From the NCBI GenBank assembly GCA_014378915.1, contig JACMMS010000077.1, forward strand, positions 1-64,000: DNA of 64,000 bases. The letters are read 5' to 3'. Shown here in pieces: positions 26,680 to 36,478 of this stretch. The stretch is from Methylophilaceae bacterium (GTDB taxonomy: Bacteria; Pseudomonadota; Gammaproteobacteria; Burkholderiales; Methylophilaceae). The position numbers were made by a program, and so were the translations under genes. The notes beneath the pieces were generated by a model. It saw nothing but the letters and a program-made list of their open reading frames with translations, was not told the origin of the DNA and did not search any database. Each line of letters opens with the position of its first letter. Positions within the stretch are counted from its first letter, which is position 1.

Positions 26680-28668
26680 TCAGCTGCTAACAGCTAAAGC
26701 TTTAATCTCAAAGCTAGTGATTGATTTATTGGAGCACCAAGTTGCCCACACTTGCCTAAACGCAAGTTCCACGCTGTTAGCCAACATTTCTGGTTGTAGT
26801 AATGCGCTTTGCATCATTCGGTTGCGTAAGGTACTGCGCACGTATTCGAGCATTTCAATATTTTGTGAAAAATGCACACCTTGTTGAATAAATTGCTCAA
26901 TATTCTGAGCAATAAAGTTATTTAAATTAGCATGCTGCATCACAGCCATTGCGCCGCGGCTAGCAAGTGTTTTTCCAGTGATACATAAAGTAGGTACACC
27001 CATCCATGCGGCGTGACAGGTGGTAGTTACACCGTTAGATGGAAATGTGTCTAGGCATAAGTCTACCTGATGATAAAGTCTTAGATAATCCGCTAGATGG
27101 CTACGTGGGTGAAAGATTAACTTTGTTTCCGCTATTCCTTGATCGGCAAACCATGCGATTAAATGATCATAACTGTCAACTTCTGGCATATCACCTAGCA
27201 ACATCTTAGAATTTGGTACCGCATGGAGCAAACCTGACCATAGTTTAACTGAACCCAAACTTATTTTGCTTGGTCGATTAAAGCATCCAAATGTAATGTA
27301 TCCATTACTAGTGGCAGGTAGTACGTTAACGTGTGGCGCTAATACTGATGGCATAAACGGCCCATTTGCCGGTAGCCGCACTATTTTTTCGATAAATTGC
27401 TTATTCAATACTTGTTTGTTAAATGTATGGTTAGATATTGAGCAAGTATCAGCAAAGTAATAATCCATCGCGCTTAGCCCTGTAGTAGCTAAGTAACCTA
27501 GCCAACTGATTTGCACAGGTGCTGGCTTATGGGCAAAAGTAATTAAGCGATTATTGGCTGTGTGGCCAGATAAATCGACCAATATATCAATCTGGTCAGC
27601 ACGTACTTTGTCTGCAAGTGCACCATCACTGAGCGTATCTACTTGTAACCAGTGATTAAACTGCTGTTTTATCCTCAACGTAATGTCATCCGAAATGACG
27701 CCGGATGAGTACCCATATAAATTTAGACGGCCTGACTTTGCAAGCTTGTTTAGTAGTGGTTCAAAAAAATAGGCAACCGAGTGTTGTCTAAAGTCTGCTG
27801 ATATAAAGCCAATATTGAGTGGTCGATCCGGGTTTCGCACATTTAAATGTGGCTGCCAGTGTTTCTTTAATGGTGCTTCATATTGTTTGCCAAAGCCTAT
27901 GTGCGCATCAAATAGTGCTTTTTGCTCAACTTTTTCGGAATGAGTGAGGCAAAATAAGTAGTTGCTATAACAGTTGGCGTAATTGGGATTAATTGCTAGC
28001 GCCTGTTGGTAGTTTAGTAATGCCGTTGCCACATCGCCCATGTCTTTTTTAACAATACCCAAATTATTATAAGCCGCAGCATAATCAGGCTTTAGGGCAA
28101 TGGCCTGCTCAAAAGCTTGGGCTGCGCCTATTAAGTCGCCTTGATTTTTAAGTACTAAACCGTAATAGCAATGCTCATAGGCATCATCACTATTAAGTTG
28201 TAGTGCTTGCTGTGCTGGCGCACGAGCGTCTTTGCCCTGAATAAGCAGGGTGTCACTTAATACTTTCCAGCCAATTAGCCAATGTGGATATTTTTCTATG
28301 GCGAGTCGTGCTTGCTGCTCAGCCTCTGCGTAATGCTTATCTTCAAATAACACAATCAGCTCATGTTGCAGAGCGCTAAGCATCGCGAGTTTGGCTTCTA
28401 CTAGTTGTATCAGTGCATCGACTTTTTCACCTGCTAAACCAGCTTCTAAACCATAAGATAATACTTGCTGTGCCTCCTGTAATCGCTCTGTCTGAACTAG
28501 TACAGTAATATAAGCTAGCCAATAACTTGGTTCTTGAATATCGACTTCTAATGCGGCTTTAAAATAGGGTAGGCTCTGTTCTAAGCGCTGGTCATCAAAC
28601 AACTTCACGCCATGTTGGTAATGGCTTGCAGCAACAGCATATGGATTCGCTTTTTTAGAAGCTGACAT
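26680..28668 (-). CDS. TPR plus GT41 (SPINDLY/OGT-type) glycosyltransferase
   Basis: A 662-aa cytoplasmic enzyme. The N-terminal third has tetratricopeptide repeats (e.g. PDYAAAYNNLGIVKKDMGDV and NPNYANCYSNYLFCLTHSEK, about residues 190-240). The rest is a GT41 catalytic region: RPLNIGFISADFRQHSVAYF (about 267-286) with the conserved His, VDLSGHTANNRL, PVQISWLGYLATTGLSAMDY, CFNRPSKIS with the donor-binding Lys, and DTFPSNGVTTTCHAAWMGVP. GT41 enzymes transfer GlcNAc or fucose to Ser/Thr of proteins. Last gene of the glycan operon, sharing one base with the aminotransferase gene. The donor may be the amino sugar made by its neighbours. Confidence 0.9.
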   Translation of the reverse strand: MSASKKANPYAVAASHYQHGVKLFDDQRLEQSLPYFKAALEVDIQEPSYWLAYITVLVQTERLQEAQQVLSYGLEAGLAGEKVDALIQLVEAKLAMLSALQHELIVLFEDKHYAEAEQQARLAIEKYPHWLIGWKVLSDTLLIQGKDARAPAQQALQLNSDDAYEHCYYGLVLKNQGDLIGAAQAFEQAIALKPDYAAAYNNLGIVKKDMGDVATALLNYQQALAINPNYANCYSNYLFCLTHSEKVEQKALFDAHIGFGKQYEAPLKKHWQPHLNVRNPDRPLNIGFISADFRQHSVAYFFEPLLNKLAKSGRLNLYGYSSGVISDDITLRIKQQFNHWLQVDTLSDGALADKVRADQIDILVDLSGHTANNRLITFAHKPAPVQISWLGYLATTGLSAMDYYFADTCSISNHTFNKQVLNKQFIEKIVRLPANGPFMPSVLAPHVNVLPATSNGYITFGCFNRPSKISLGSVKLWSGLLHAVPNSKMLLGDMPEVDSYDHLIAWFADQGIAETKLIFHPRSHLADYLRLYHQVDLCLDTFPSNGVTTTCHAAWMGVPTLCITGKTLASRGAMAVMQHANLNNFIAQNIEQFIQQGVHFSQNIEMLEYVRSTLRNRMMQSALLQPEMLANSVELAFRQVWATWCSNKSITSFEIKALAVSS

Positions 28669-29834
28669 TATTCAGCCTCGCATACTTGATTATTCACGTT
28701 TGTGATACCTAAATTCTGCTGGCTATTAAGCACTGAAATAATTTTATCCACATCATCCATCACGAGCTGTGGACCAATAGGCAGGCTGAGTAAGTTGCTC
28801 GCATAGCCTTCTGCAATTGGGTACTTGCCAGCCTTAAAGTTTAAATCTTGGTATGCTTTTTGTAGATGCGGAGGTACAGGGTAATGAATTTGTGTATGTA
28901 TGCCAGCTTCAGTTAAATTGATTTGCAATTGATCACGCACGTGCGCTAAGTTTGATGTGCAAATTGGATATAAATGCCACACTGCATCTGCCCATTGTGG
29001 TGCTTGTGGCAGGTTTATATTGAGCTTAGCTAAACCATTTTTGTAGTGCTCACTAATACTAGTTCGACGTGCATTCCAGCTATCTAAATGCTTTAACTTT
29101 ACATTCAAAACTGCTGCTTGTATCGGATCTAGGCGACTATTAATGCCGCGCTCATCATTAGAGTATTTGACTGAGGAGCCATAATTAGCCAAGTTACGAA
29201 CTCGATTTGCTAATTGCAAATAATTAGTAGTGATTGCTCCACCATCGCCTAATGCACCTAAGTTTTTACCTGGATAAAAACTCCATGCTACTATATGACC
29301 GTGACTACCTATGCGTTTACCACGTACTTTTGCACCATGTGCTTGTGCGGCATCTTCAATAACAGCTAAGCCATGTGCACTCGCCAGTGTGCAAATCGCA
29401 TCAATATCAACAGGTATGCCATATAGATGGACTGGTAAAATAGCCTTGGTACGATGATTGATATAGGATTCGATACTTGCCGCATCCAAGTAATAGCTTC
29501 CTGGTAATGGCTCAACAGGGACAATTGTTGCGCCTACAGCACTTACAGCCAACCACGTTGCAATAAACGTATGTGATGGCACAATCACCTCATCACCTAT
29601 ACCTATATCTAATGCACGCAAGGCTAAAATGAGCGCATCTAAGCCGTTACCAACACTCACGCAGTGCTTAGCTTCTGTATAAGCCGCAAAATTAGTTTCA
29701 AATACTTCTACTTCTTCGCCGCCTATATAGCGCCCAGAACGACTTGCACGCAAAATTGCAGCATCTAGTTCGGGTGCTAGTTCTGCGTAGCTAGCCTTTA
29801 AATCTAAAAATGGGATAGATGGTGCAATAGTCAT
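28668..29834 (-). CDS. FdtB-like PLP-dependent sugar aminotransferase (DegT/DnrJ/EryC1)
   Basis: A 388-aa aminotransferase. IPFLDLKASYAELAPELDAA opens as in FdtB/QdtB-type enzymes. Family marks are VGNGLDALILALRAL, IVPSHTFIATWLAVSAVGAT, VIEDAAQAHGA, and the PLP lysine in SFYPGKNLGALGDGGA (about residues 189-204). It puts an amino group on C3 of a dTDP-3-keto-6-deoxyhexose, giving dTDP-Fuc3N or Qui3N. It follows the FdtA-like isomerase by 66 bases, so the pair provides the last two steps before N-acylation. Confidence 0.88.
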   Translation of the reverse strand: MTIAPSIPFLDLKASYAELAPELDAAILRASRSGRYIGGEEVEVFETNFAAYTEAKHCVSVGNGLDALILALRALDIGIGDEVIVPSHTFIATWLAVSAVGATIVPVEPLPGSYYLDAASIESYINHRTKAILPVHLYGIPVDIDAICTLASAHGLAVIEDAAQAHGAKVRGKRIGSHGHIVAWSFYPGKNLGALGDGGAITTNYLQLANRVRNLANYGSSVKYSNDERGINSRLDPIQAAVLNVKLKHLDSWNARRTSISEHYKNGLAKLNINLPQAPQWADAVWHLYPICTSNLAHVRDQLQINLTEAGIHTQIHYPVPPHLQKAYQDLNFKAGKYPIAEGYASNLLSLPIGPQLVMDDVDKIISVLNSQQNLGITNVNNQVCEAE

Positions 29835-29900
29835 GATTGAATCAAATATTTTTTAATGTTGTAAGTAAGCTAAATAGTTTGGTGATTTAACTTAGCTAGA

Positions 29901-30311
29901 CTATTTAACCCACCTTGCCCGCATAAAATTATCATATTCACGGTAATAATCATCTTCAGTATATTTATTAGAAGCCAAAACCATAAGCACTGAGCCAGAG
30001 GAGAAATTATCAATCTCGCGCCAAATCATGGGGCAAACGTATAAGCCGTAATACGAGCGGGCAAGATGGAACGTCTTTTTATTTTTCCCATCATCCAGAG
30101 TGATATCAAAACTACCTGACATCGCAATAATAAGCTGGTGTAAATCTTTATGGGCGTGTCCACCACGCTCTGCGCCGCCTGGCACATCATAAACATAATA
30201 AACACGTTCAATATCAAAGGGAATATGCTCGCTATTTTCTACAAACGTGAGGTTGCCCTGTGGGTTATGTATTTTGGGTAACTCTATTAATCTGCACTCT
30301 TCTAACGGCAT
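29901..30311 (-). CDS. FdtA-like dTDP-6-deoxy-3,4-keto-hexulose isomerase (WxcM cupin)
   Basis: A 136-aa cupin. The core RVYYVYDVPGGAERGGHAHK (about residues 36-55) holds the active-site histidines, followed by LHQLIIAMSGSFDITLDDG and GLYVCPMIWREIDNFSSG. It converts dTDP-4-keto-6-deoxyglucose to the 3-keto isomer used by the next enzyme. The ATG at 30311 is chosen because GAGG lies 6 bases before it; a GTG 4 codons upstream is less supported. rmlA/rmlB, which make the substrate, are not in this window. Confidence 0.88.
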   Translation of the reverse strand: MPLEECRLIELPKIHNPQGNLTFVENSEHIPFDIERVYYVYDVPGGAERGGHAHKDLHQLIIAMSGSFDITLDDGKNKKTFHLARSYYGLYVCPMIWREIDNFSSGSVLMVLASNKYTEDDYYREYDNFMRARWVK

Positions 30312-30341
30312 TTTTGTCCTCACGCTTTTTACTATTGGTAA

Positions 30342-31802
30342 TTAGCTAATCGTTGCATATGCATGTTGTCCTACTTGTGTTTGCAAAGCAGCGTATTGCA
30401 AACCTTGTACAACTTGGTCATTAAATGAGGTGACAAAAAAACCACTGCTCATTCCCATTCTTGCAATGTCGGGATAGCGCTCTGCAAGTATTGAGATATC
30501 ATGCTCACAAGCATTTTTGACAGCTATATCAGGGATTAAAAATCCATTTGGAATGCGCTTAATTTCCGCAAAACTGATATGTTCAAGCGAATTTAGCACA
30601 CCTATTTCTAGTAACTCTTGAAATAATAACTTGTAAATTTCATCATCAGTTTGTGCTGCTGTGATGTTATGAGTCGCATTAAAATAATCGGTATTAAACT
30701 CCACCACCATTTGTACTATCGCATCCCCAGACTCTGCACATACAGATTGATTGGTTACACGATAAATACTGTACTGGCTATCAACCACATTTAGCACACT
30801 GACACTATGGCAGATGTAGGTGCTGGGTATTTGCAAGAACAGCAAGGCTAAAGCGGCCTTTTTTTCTATTACAGATTGTGGTTTTTCATTAAGTGCGAGT
30901 AGTAATGAAGCTGGAGAGCCTGCCCAAGCTAAATGCTCGCAAGTTACAGGTAGCGCATTAGTTAAAGTCAGCAACCAACCTGCAGCTGTAGATTTAATAC
31001 CTGAAACCGGACTTTGAACACTAGTAATTAGTGGGCTCTGCTTAACTAAATTTGCAATTTTTTGAGTGAGTGCGGCTACGCTACTTTGTTTTGGGTAAGT
31101 GAAAGTGGTAGGGGCTAAGTCTACATGATCGCCTTTTAAGACCTTTTTTAAGGTTTCTGGCCAATACAGTGGTAGCCAAGGGATGCGGTGATAACGTGCC
31201 AACATGGCATTGGCGTTGATGCCCAGTACTTTTTTTAAGTAGGGCGCTATCAGTTTGTGGTGGAATGTGTAGCCATGATTAGCAATAGAGGCTGTTGCGT
31301 AATCTAAGGTATTGTAAATTCTTGCAGTCGCCTTGTAGCGCGCATGCAAGTTGGGATTTGCGCTAAACAAAACCATTTCATCACGCATAGATTTTGCAAA
31401 TGGTAGTTGTTTAAGGGCATGAAAAGCGTTGGCACTTAATACATCATCAAACAGTTTGCCACCTACTAACATTTGTGGCGTACTAATATTTGTTAGGTTA
31501 ACGAGAGGCGTTACCCATGCTTTAACGACATCAAAAAAACGCCCTACGTCATTGCGTAGTGTTGGATTATATTCAAGCAAATCATCGTGACCTGCTTGTG
31601 CCGAAAACGTGCTAAATTCTAATGTGACTAAACCTAAATCAAACAGTTTTCCGCCAGAAGTAATACCAGCAAAATAGCCACCCCAAGGGCCACCAGGATT
31701 AACCAGCAAGACTTCATGCCCTTTTTTTGCTAACTCCAATGCAGCAACCATGGCTGAAAGTGTATTGGCAACAATAGCGTGTGACTTATGATGATGAGGC
31801 AT
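30342..31802 (-). CDS. FAD/NAD(P)-binding oxidoreductase-like protein of the glycan operon
   Basis: A 486-aa protein with a Rossmann-like start (HAIVANTLSAMVAALELAKK then GHEVLLVNPGGPWGGYFAG) resembling protoporphyrinogen-oxidase-like or UDP-galactopyranose-mutase-like flavoproteins. The usual GxGxxG is degenerate at the extreme N-terminus (I-V-A-N-T-L-S-A). The rest is not diagnostic. A GGAA ribosome site is placed before the ATG. Located between the methyltransferase (9-base gap) and the isomerase. Its role in the operon, perhaps sugar oxidation, is unknown. Confidence 0.68.
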   Translation of the reverse strand: MPHHHKSHAIVANTLSAMVAALELAKKGHEVLLVNPGGPWGGYFAGITSGGKLFDLGLVTLEFSTFSAQAGHDDLLEYNPTLRNDVGRFFDVVKAWVTPLVNLTNISTPQMLVGGKLFDDVLSANAFHALKQLPFAKSMRDEMVLFSANPNLHARYKATARIYNTLDYATASIANHGYTFHHKLIAPYLKKVLGINANAMLARYHRIPWLPLYWPETLKKVLKGDHVDLAPTTFTYPKQSSVAALTQKIANLVKQSPLITSVQSPVSGIKSTAAGWLLTLTNALPVTCEHLAWAGSPASLLLALNEKPQSVIEKKAALALLFLQIPSTYICHSVSVLNVVDSQYSIYRVTNQSVCAESGDAIVQMVVEFNTDYFNATHNITAAQTDDEIYKLLFQELLEIGVLNSLEHISFAEIKRIPNGFLIPDIAVKNACEHDISILAERYPDIARMGMSSGFFVTSFNDQVVQGLQYAALQTQVGQHAYATIS

Positions 31803-31811
31803 TTTTATTCC

Positions 31812-32600
31812 TTATCTTTTTACCGATTGCTTTAAATTGATATAAATTTCAGAGCCAGCATTGGGTAGATGTTTTGTTAAGTTCCATAATCCATCCAGTA
31901 TACTTTCGGTTAAAAATCCGATCTGTTGGAGATGGCTCATTTGGGCGTGGGTAAATGGTTTTACAAAATAACTACCTTGTTCCAATACATCAAAGCCGCT
32001 GCGTAACGCTAATTGGTTGAGACTAGTTAAATCAAAAATACGTGGTTGCTGTAGTGTTTTTTGTAAGGTGGATTGCTCATGTGTACTCGCAATTAAACCC
32101 ATTTCCAGCCCTAGTAAGCGGTGTAAAGACTGGGCATTGGGTACGTTAATATGTATCACTGTGTTGGCTGTGCAAAGATCAAAACAAGTTTGCATTAACT
32201 GTTGTGCATCTGGCACTTCATGTAGCAGACCACTTAATAAAATGAGGTCATAGTCATCGCTAATTTGCGCATAAACCTCTTCTATTAAGCCTTGTACAAT
32301 GTTAACTTGTGGTAAGTGTTTCGTATCTTGTTTGGCTTTTTTTACAAATTTATCACTTGGTTCTACTATACAAAAAATCTCAGCATCTGCATAATCAATG
32401 GCTAAAGTTTTTAAGCCGCAACCAATTTCAAGTATGCGTTTAGGCTGTAGTTTGTGTAGTAAGTCTAGGAGTAAGCGCTTGCGATAATGCGCTTGCACTG
32501 CTTCAAAATTACTATTGGCATAAGCCATTTCATAAGCTGAAATATCACGCATGCCTGCTGATTTTTTAAGCTGGTTCATATACAACTTAATTCTAGCCAC
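31812..32600 (-). CDS. Class I SAM-dependent methyltransferase
   Basis: A 262-aa protein. The SAM-binding motif I is PKRILEIGCGLKTLAIDYA (about residues 53-71), with the acidic residue after it (IFCIVEPSDKF). Motif IV is in DLILLSGLLHEVPDAQQLM (about 117-135). An ending region (QQIGFLTESILDGLWNLTKH) resembles sugar O-methyltransferase-like proteins. Overlaps the preceding GNAT gene by 25 bases, indicating coupled translation. Substrate unknown; sugar or lipid intermediates are plausible. Confidence 0.85.
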   Translation of the reverse strand: MARIKLYMNQLKKSAGMRDISAYEMAYANSNFEAVQAHYRKRLLLDLLHKLQPKRILEIGCGLKTLAIDYADAEIFCIVEPSDKFVKKAKQDTKHLPQVNIVQGLIEEVYAQISDDYDLILLSGLLHEVPDAQQLMQTCFDLCTANTVIHINVPNAQSLHRLLGLEMGLIASTHEQSTLQKTLQQPRIFDLTSLNQLALRSGFDVLEQGSYFVKPFTHAQMSHLQQIGFLTESILDGLWNLTKHLPNAGSEIYINLKQSVKR

Positions 32601-33556
32601 TGCAAAACAGTGCTTCTGCCGCCAAACATTTCTTTTTGTGCAATGAGGCCTGCATTTAAATGAAGCCCTGCATTTGTTGTAGAAATGCCAAAGTTAACAT
32701 ACGGTTTATGTGCAAACTCAGCTGTAATTAAGTGCTCTAGTAGCATATCTAAAGCACCGATTTCCCGACTTTCATCAGTAGATGCAATATATTGCGTATG
32801 GGCTACTTGATCGTATGCATAAATGACAACACCAGCCACAGGCTTATCGCCCAAATAAGCCATCCATAACTGAATTTGCCCAAAACGTGTTGCTAATAGA
32901 CTTATTTCATCTAAGCTATGTGTAGGCTGTGTTGCATGCTGCTTTTGCAGATTGCTGGTGAGTATTTGCCAAAAACTTGCATAATCATTTGTCTGCTTGA
33001 TAGTAACGTGCGCTTTGTGCGCTTTAGTCATCGCGTGTTTGCGACCTTTGGCTAACGGTAAGCGTGCCGACTGCATAATTGTGGTTGAAACATCCATACG
33101 CAGTTTGTTAGCGCCTAAACGATGCAGCGCGTACATATCATCTTCGCTAGGTACTCGGTGATAAATGTGCGGTACAGCTTTGTATACAAGCGTTTGAAAG
33201 TCATGATCTCTTAGGTATTCTCGTAAGTGTTCAAATATGGCCAAAACTTGCACCGCACCTAGTTTTTCTGACATCACTAATCCACCGAAAGTGAGTCCAC
33301 CATGTGTGATGAGTTTATTTATAGTTTTAACTTCGCCTGCATTATCTTCGTTTTTTTCTGTGACCCTGTTAGCTGGTATGACTGCAATTAATTTGTTTTC
33401 ACTCATGACCATAAGTGAAAAATCGTAAAATCGTGTTGCGTGATAATCCATATAGTTACGATCAAACAAGAATGTGCCATTACGACTTTCACGTACAAAC
33501 TGATTCCATTGTACGAAGTGTTCTGGTGATTCCGGTTGGTAACGTTGGATAACCAT
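32576..33556 (-). CDS. GNAT/FemAB-like N-acyltransferase (Acetyltransf_6 type)
   Basis: A 326-aa protein with a two-lobe GNAT arrangement. The N-lobe includes WNQFVRESRNGTFLFDRNYM (about residues 17-36) and AVIPANRVTE. The C-lobe includes VAGVVIYAYDQVAHTQYIAS and REIGALDMLLEHLI, then YVNFGISTTNAGLHLNAGL. This matches the BioF2-like family found in polysaccharide and glycosylation loci. It could N-acylate the amino sugar made by FdtA/FdtB. Its ATG immediately follows the previous gene's TAA. Confidence 0.82.
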   Translation of the reverse strand: MVIQRYQPESPEHFVQWNQFVRESRNGTFLFDRNYMDYHATRFYDFSLMVMSENKLIAVIPANRVTEKNEDNAGEVKTINKLITHGGLTFGGLVMSEKLGAVQVLAIFEHLREYLRDHDFQTLVYKAVPHIYHRVPSEDDMYALHRLGANKLRMDVSTTIMQSARLPLAKGRKHAMTKAHKAHVTIKQTNDYASFWQILTSNLQKQHATQPTHSLDEISLLATRFGQIQLWMAYLGDKPVAGVVIYAYDQVAHTQYIASTDESREIGALDMLLEHLITAEFAHKPYVNFGISTTNAGLHLNAGLIAQKEMFGGRSTVLQWLELSCI

Positions 33557-36190
33557 TTAATGCCGATTACATAGACTAGTGAGTGTTTTTTTGAATGACT
33601 CACTTGAGCAGTTTTTTTGATAAAAAATGCGTGAGCTTGCAGATAATGGTAGGTGATTTTGCATGATGTACTTAAGCCCAGCCTGCATTTGTACTAAGTT
33701 ACTCCAGTAAATAGTGTCAGCATGATGGTTACCAATATTAATAAACTTTGGGCCCAGTTGATCTTTATAGCTAAGTAATGGATAGCCTACACCCTGCGCT
33801 TCAATATCACCTCTACCCCCACCTATAGGTGCTGATCCTAAGTAAATATGGGCATCAATATTAAGCAATGCCTGCCACAGCGATGGCACATTACCATGAT
33901 ATATAAAGTCACTTGTTTGTATGTGCGCTGCAGTAAGTGCTTCTGCTATAGATTTAAGTTGAGTGTGTGGAATATCACCAAAATGATGATGTTGACCACC
34001 TGTTACTTGCATGCAGGCAATCACTAGATTGGATAAACTGCTAGCATTATCGAACTTTCCAAATGAGCCTGCGGTCACTGTAGCAAAAGTTTTGATGGGG
34101 TATGCAAAGGATTTTTTACCAAAATCTGCTGTTGCAATTGGCAAGGTCAATGTGGGCCTGCTAAGTACATCCGCGCACTGTGCTGCTCTACATTCAAATA
34201 AGTCTACATGTTCAAGATGTGCAACTGTATTGCCTAAAGCAGGGTTGTGATCTGCGTGATGAACAAAATAAAAACGTGCATCTAGTGTTTTTTGGCAAGC
34301 GGTAATAGCGACACTATCATCATGATGGCTTAATAAAAATACATGCCTTGCCTGCGTGTTGATTATTTTAGCGAGTGCTTCACTTTTATTAATCAGGCTA
34401 GTATTTGATAGCACATGAATTGGGCAATCAATGGCGGTACCTAATAGTTGCCTAACCGCTTCTATTTGAATGTTGCGATTATAAATGTCTGTGAGCACCA
34501 GTACGGGATTATCTAAGTGGCTTAATAAATCAATTACGACCTTACTATGCCCTCCAACCTCATATAGTTCAGAAGCAATTACAAGATTGTTTGATTTATT
34601 GAGTGTAGGCACGATGGGCGAGATGCCTAAATTGATATTAGCCAATACGTGGTCAAAGTAAGGTGTAAAAACAGTGTGCCCAACTAGGTCAGGATGTACC
34701 TTAATAAATTTAATCGTTTGATGAATAAGTGTGAGTACATCATCTTCAAACCCATCTACCAAAAGCTGATTTACTCGCGCTTCAAATTCACTGACATTTA
34801 AAAATGCCTGACATTGGGTTTTGTGTAATAGCGGAATACCATGCACCAAATCTATTAATAACTTTTTTAATGTTATTTGGTGCGGTGAGTGTTCTGGCGC
34901 AGCTAACTTTGCATTGTCTGTAACAAATTGTGAGGTAACTATTTTATCTGCTGTCGCAAGCGTGATTCCATGCTGTTTGCCTAGCTTTAGCGCTGCTATG
35001 GCTTCATTGATAGCACCAAATTGCACCAGCGTTTCAATGTAAGTTACCCAAAACTGTTCGCAGTCTGGCGCATTTTGAATTGCACGCTCTAAATGTGGCA
35101 ATCCAACATCTAGATCTCGACTATTAACTTCTAACAAGCCTAATTGGTAATTAGCCCGTGCATGATTAGGTGCAATGGCAATTACTTCTTCATAAAGCTG
35201 CATCGCATGCGTTAGCTCACCTGCTTTGTCGTGAGTGGCTGCTAGATGTAATACGTTGTTAATAGCCAATTGCAAATCCTGATGGTATTGCTTAGTTTCT
35301 TGCAAATAGTCTGCTAAATCGGCATCAGCAACCATGGGTTCCCATTTGTTAAGATATTGTTGGTAGCGTTCACGCCAAGTTTGGCAGCCAAAATCGCCAA
35401 TACCTTGATGCGTTAGGCTGATAGGCCAAGTGCCTAGCTTTAACCCAGCTTTAGTCGCAGTACGGCAAAAGTCTAAGTCATAAAAATGAAAGTCAAATTG
35501 TGGATCAAATAACACCTTGTTTTTTATTAAGCAATGTTGGGTGGATGCTATAAATACGCCATCAAGTAATGCACATGCTCTAGGTGCTTTACCAAATTTG
35601 GTATTGGTGCCAAATGCACTTTTGCCATGCGCTATCTCACCGCTTAGGTTAGTTTGGCCATCCCAAACAAAATGGTGGTTGATATAACACCACGCTGGTT
35701 GATGCGGCAAGTGGCGCACATTGCCTACTATGCCTATTATATCAAACTCCGATAATCCAGCCATAATATTGGCTATAAAATCCGTATCGTCTATCCACAC
35801 ATCATCATGTATAAACACCAAAACTGTATGAGCTGCAGCGCTAGCAATTTGGGCATTAAACACTTCCGACAGCCCTAGATTGTTATTAAATGCAATGTTG
35901 AAATCTAAATGCACAAATTGGTGATGTTGATGTTGTTCTGAAATGCGTAGTAGTGAGATACCTAGTGCAGATTTCTCCCAAAAATCCACTGCAGATAGTC
36001 TTGTAGCACTAATAATACAAATGTAAACCGAGGTATTTAATTTAAAAATATTGTTGATAGCTAATTTATTACTTATTTTATTCTGTGTAGACGATGAGTA
36101 TTTTTTAGTATCTTTGCGCGCGCTTAACTCAGCATCCGAATACTCAGATTGCTTGGCTAATACTGTATTCTTTTTAGCTTGATTCACCAT
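33557..36190 (-). CDS. Three-part glycosyltransferase: GT2-like + TPR + second GT-like domain
   Basis: An 877-aa protein, first in the glycan operon. Residues about 50-300 resemble the GT2-like family PF13712, with FIHDDVWI, DFHFYDLDFCRTATKAGLKL and GTWPISLTHQGIGDF. Residues about 310-430 hold TPR-like repeats (TYIETLVQFGAINEAIAALK). Residues about 530-860 have a GT-B/GT4-like pattern (LVIASELYEVGGHSKVVIDL, IYLGSAPIGGGRGDIEAQGV). Two glycosyltransferase domains on one chain suggest sequential transfer or a polymerase-like activity on one acceptor. Substrates are unknown. Confidence 0.75.
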   Translation of the reverse strand: MVNQAKKNTVLAKQSEYSDAELSARKDTKKYSSSTQNKISNKLAINNIFKLNTSVYICIISATRLSAVDFWEKSALGISLLRISEQHQHHQFVHLDFNIAFNNNLGLSEVFNAQIASAAAHTVLVFIHDDVWIDDTDFIANIMAGLSEFDIIGIVGNVRHLPHQPAWCYINHHFVWDGQTNLSGEIAHGKSAFGTNTKFGKAPRACALLDGVFIASTQHCLIKNKVLFDPQFDFHFYDLDFCRTATKAGLKLGTWPISLTHQGIGDFGCQTWRERYQQYLNKWEPMVADADLADYLQETKQYHQDLQLAINNVLHLAATHDKAGELTHAMQLYEEVIAIAPNHARANYQLGLLEVNSRDLDVGLPHLERAIQNAPDCEQFWVTYIETLVQFGAINEAIAALKLGKQHGITLATADKIVTSQFVTDNAKLAAPEHSPHQITLKKLLIDLVHGIPLLHKTQCQAFLNVSEFEARVNQLLVDGFEDDVLTLIHQTIKFIKVHPDLVGHTVFTPYFDHVLANINLGISPIVPTLNKSNNLVIASELYEVGGHSKVVIDLLSHLDNPVLVLTDIYNRNIQIEAVRQLLGTAIDCPIHVLSNTSLINKSEALAKIINTQARHVFLLSHHDDSVAITACQKTLDARFYFVHHADHNPALGNTVAHLEHVDLFECRAAQCADVLSRPTLTLPIATADFGKKSFAYPIKTFATVTAGSFGKFDNASSLSNLVIACMQVTGGQHHHFGDIPHTQLKSIAEALTAAHIQTSDFIYHGNVPSLWQALLNIDAHIYLGSAPIGGGRGDIEAQGVGYPLLSYKDQLGPKFINIGNHHADTIYWSNLVQMQAGLKYIMQNHLPLSASSRIFYQKNCSSESFKKTLTSLCNRH

Positions 36191-36338
36191 TCTTTTTAAA
36201 CCTATTTATAAGCTTAGTAAATATTTATTTGGCTTAATAATTATTTGCTTGCACAACTTTTGAGCGCATCGAACAATACGTATTAAATAATTAAGATTAT
36301 CAAAAAATTTACATCGAATGAATAGTTGAAACAGAGTA

Positions 36339-36366
36339 AGAAAAGCCTGCTAGTTTTCTAGCAAGC
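36339..36366 (-). terminator. Intrinsic terminator after the 36.5-37.1 kb lipoprotein gene
   Basis: GCCTGCTAG (36345-36353) and CTAGCAAGC (36358-36366) pair with one mismatch around TTTT. On the minus strand the hairpin is followed by a T-rich tail (AAGAAAA on the plus strand, 36339-36344 and onward). Nothing else was identified in the 288-base gap 36191-36478. Confidence 0.65.
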
Positions 36367-36478
36367 ATGAAAAAGCTAGGGTTTTAATTATTTGGCTTAT
36401 TGGTTAAGCTATTGATTGATGTTTTTTTTGGAGCATTTTTAAAAATAAAAGAGATGATAGCGTTTTTACGGTGCGCTA

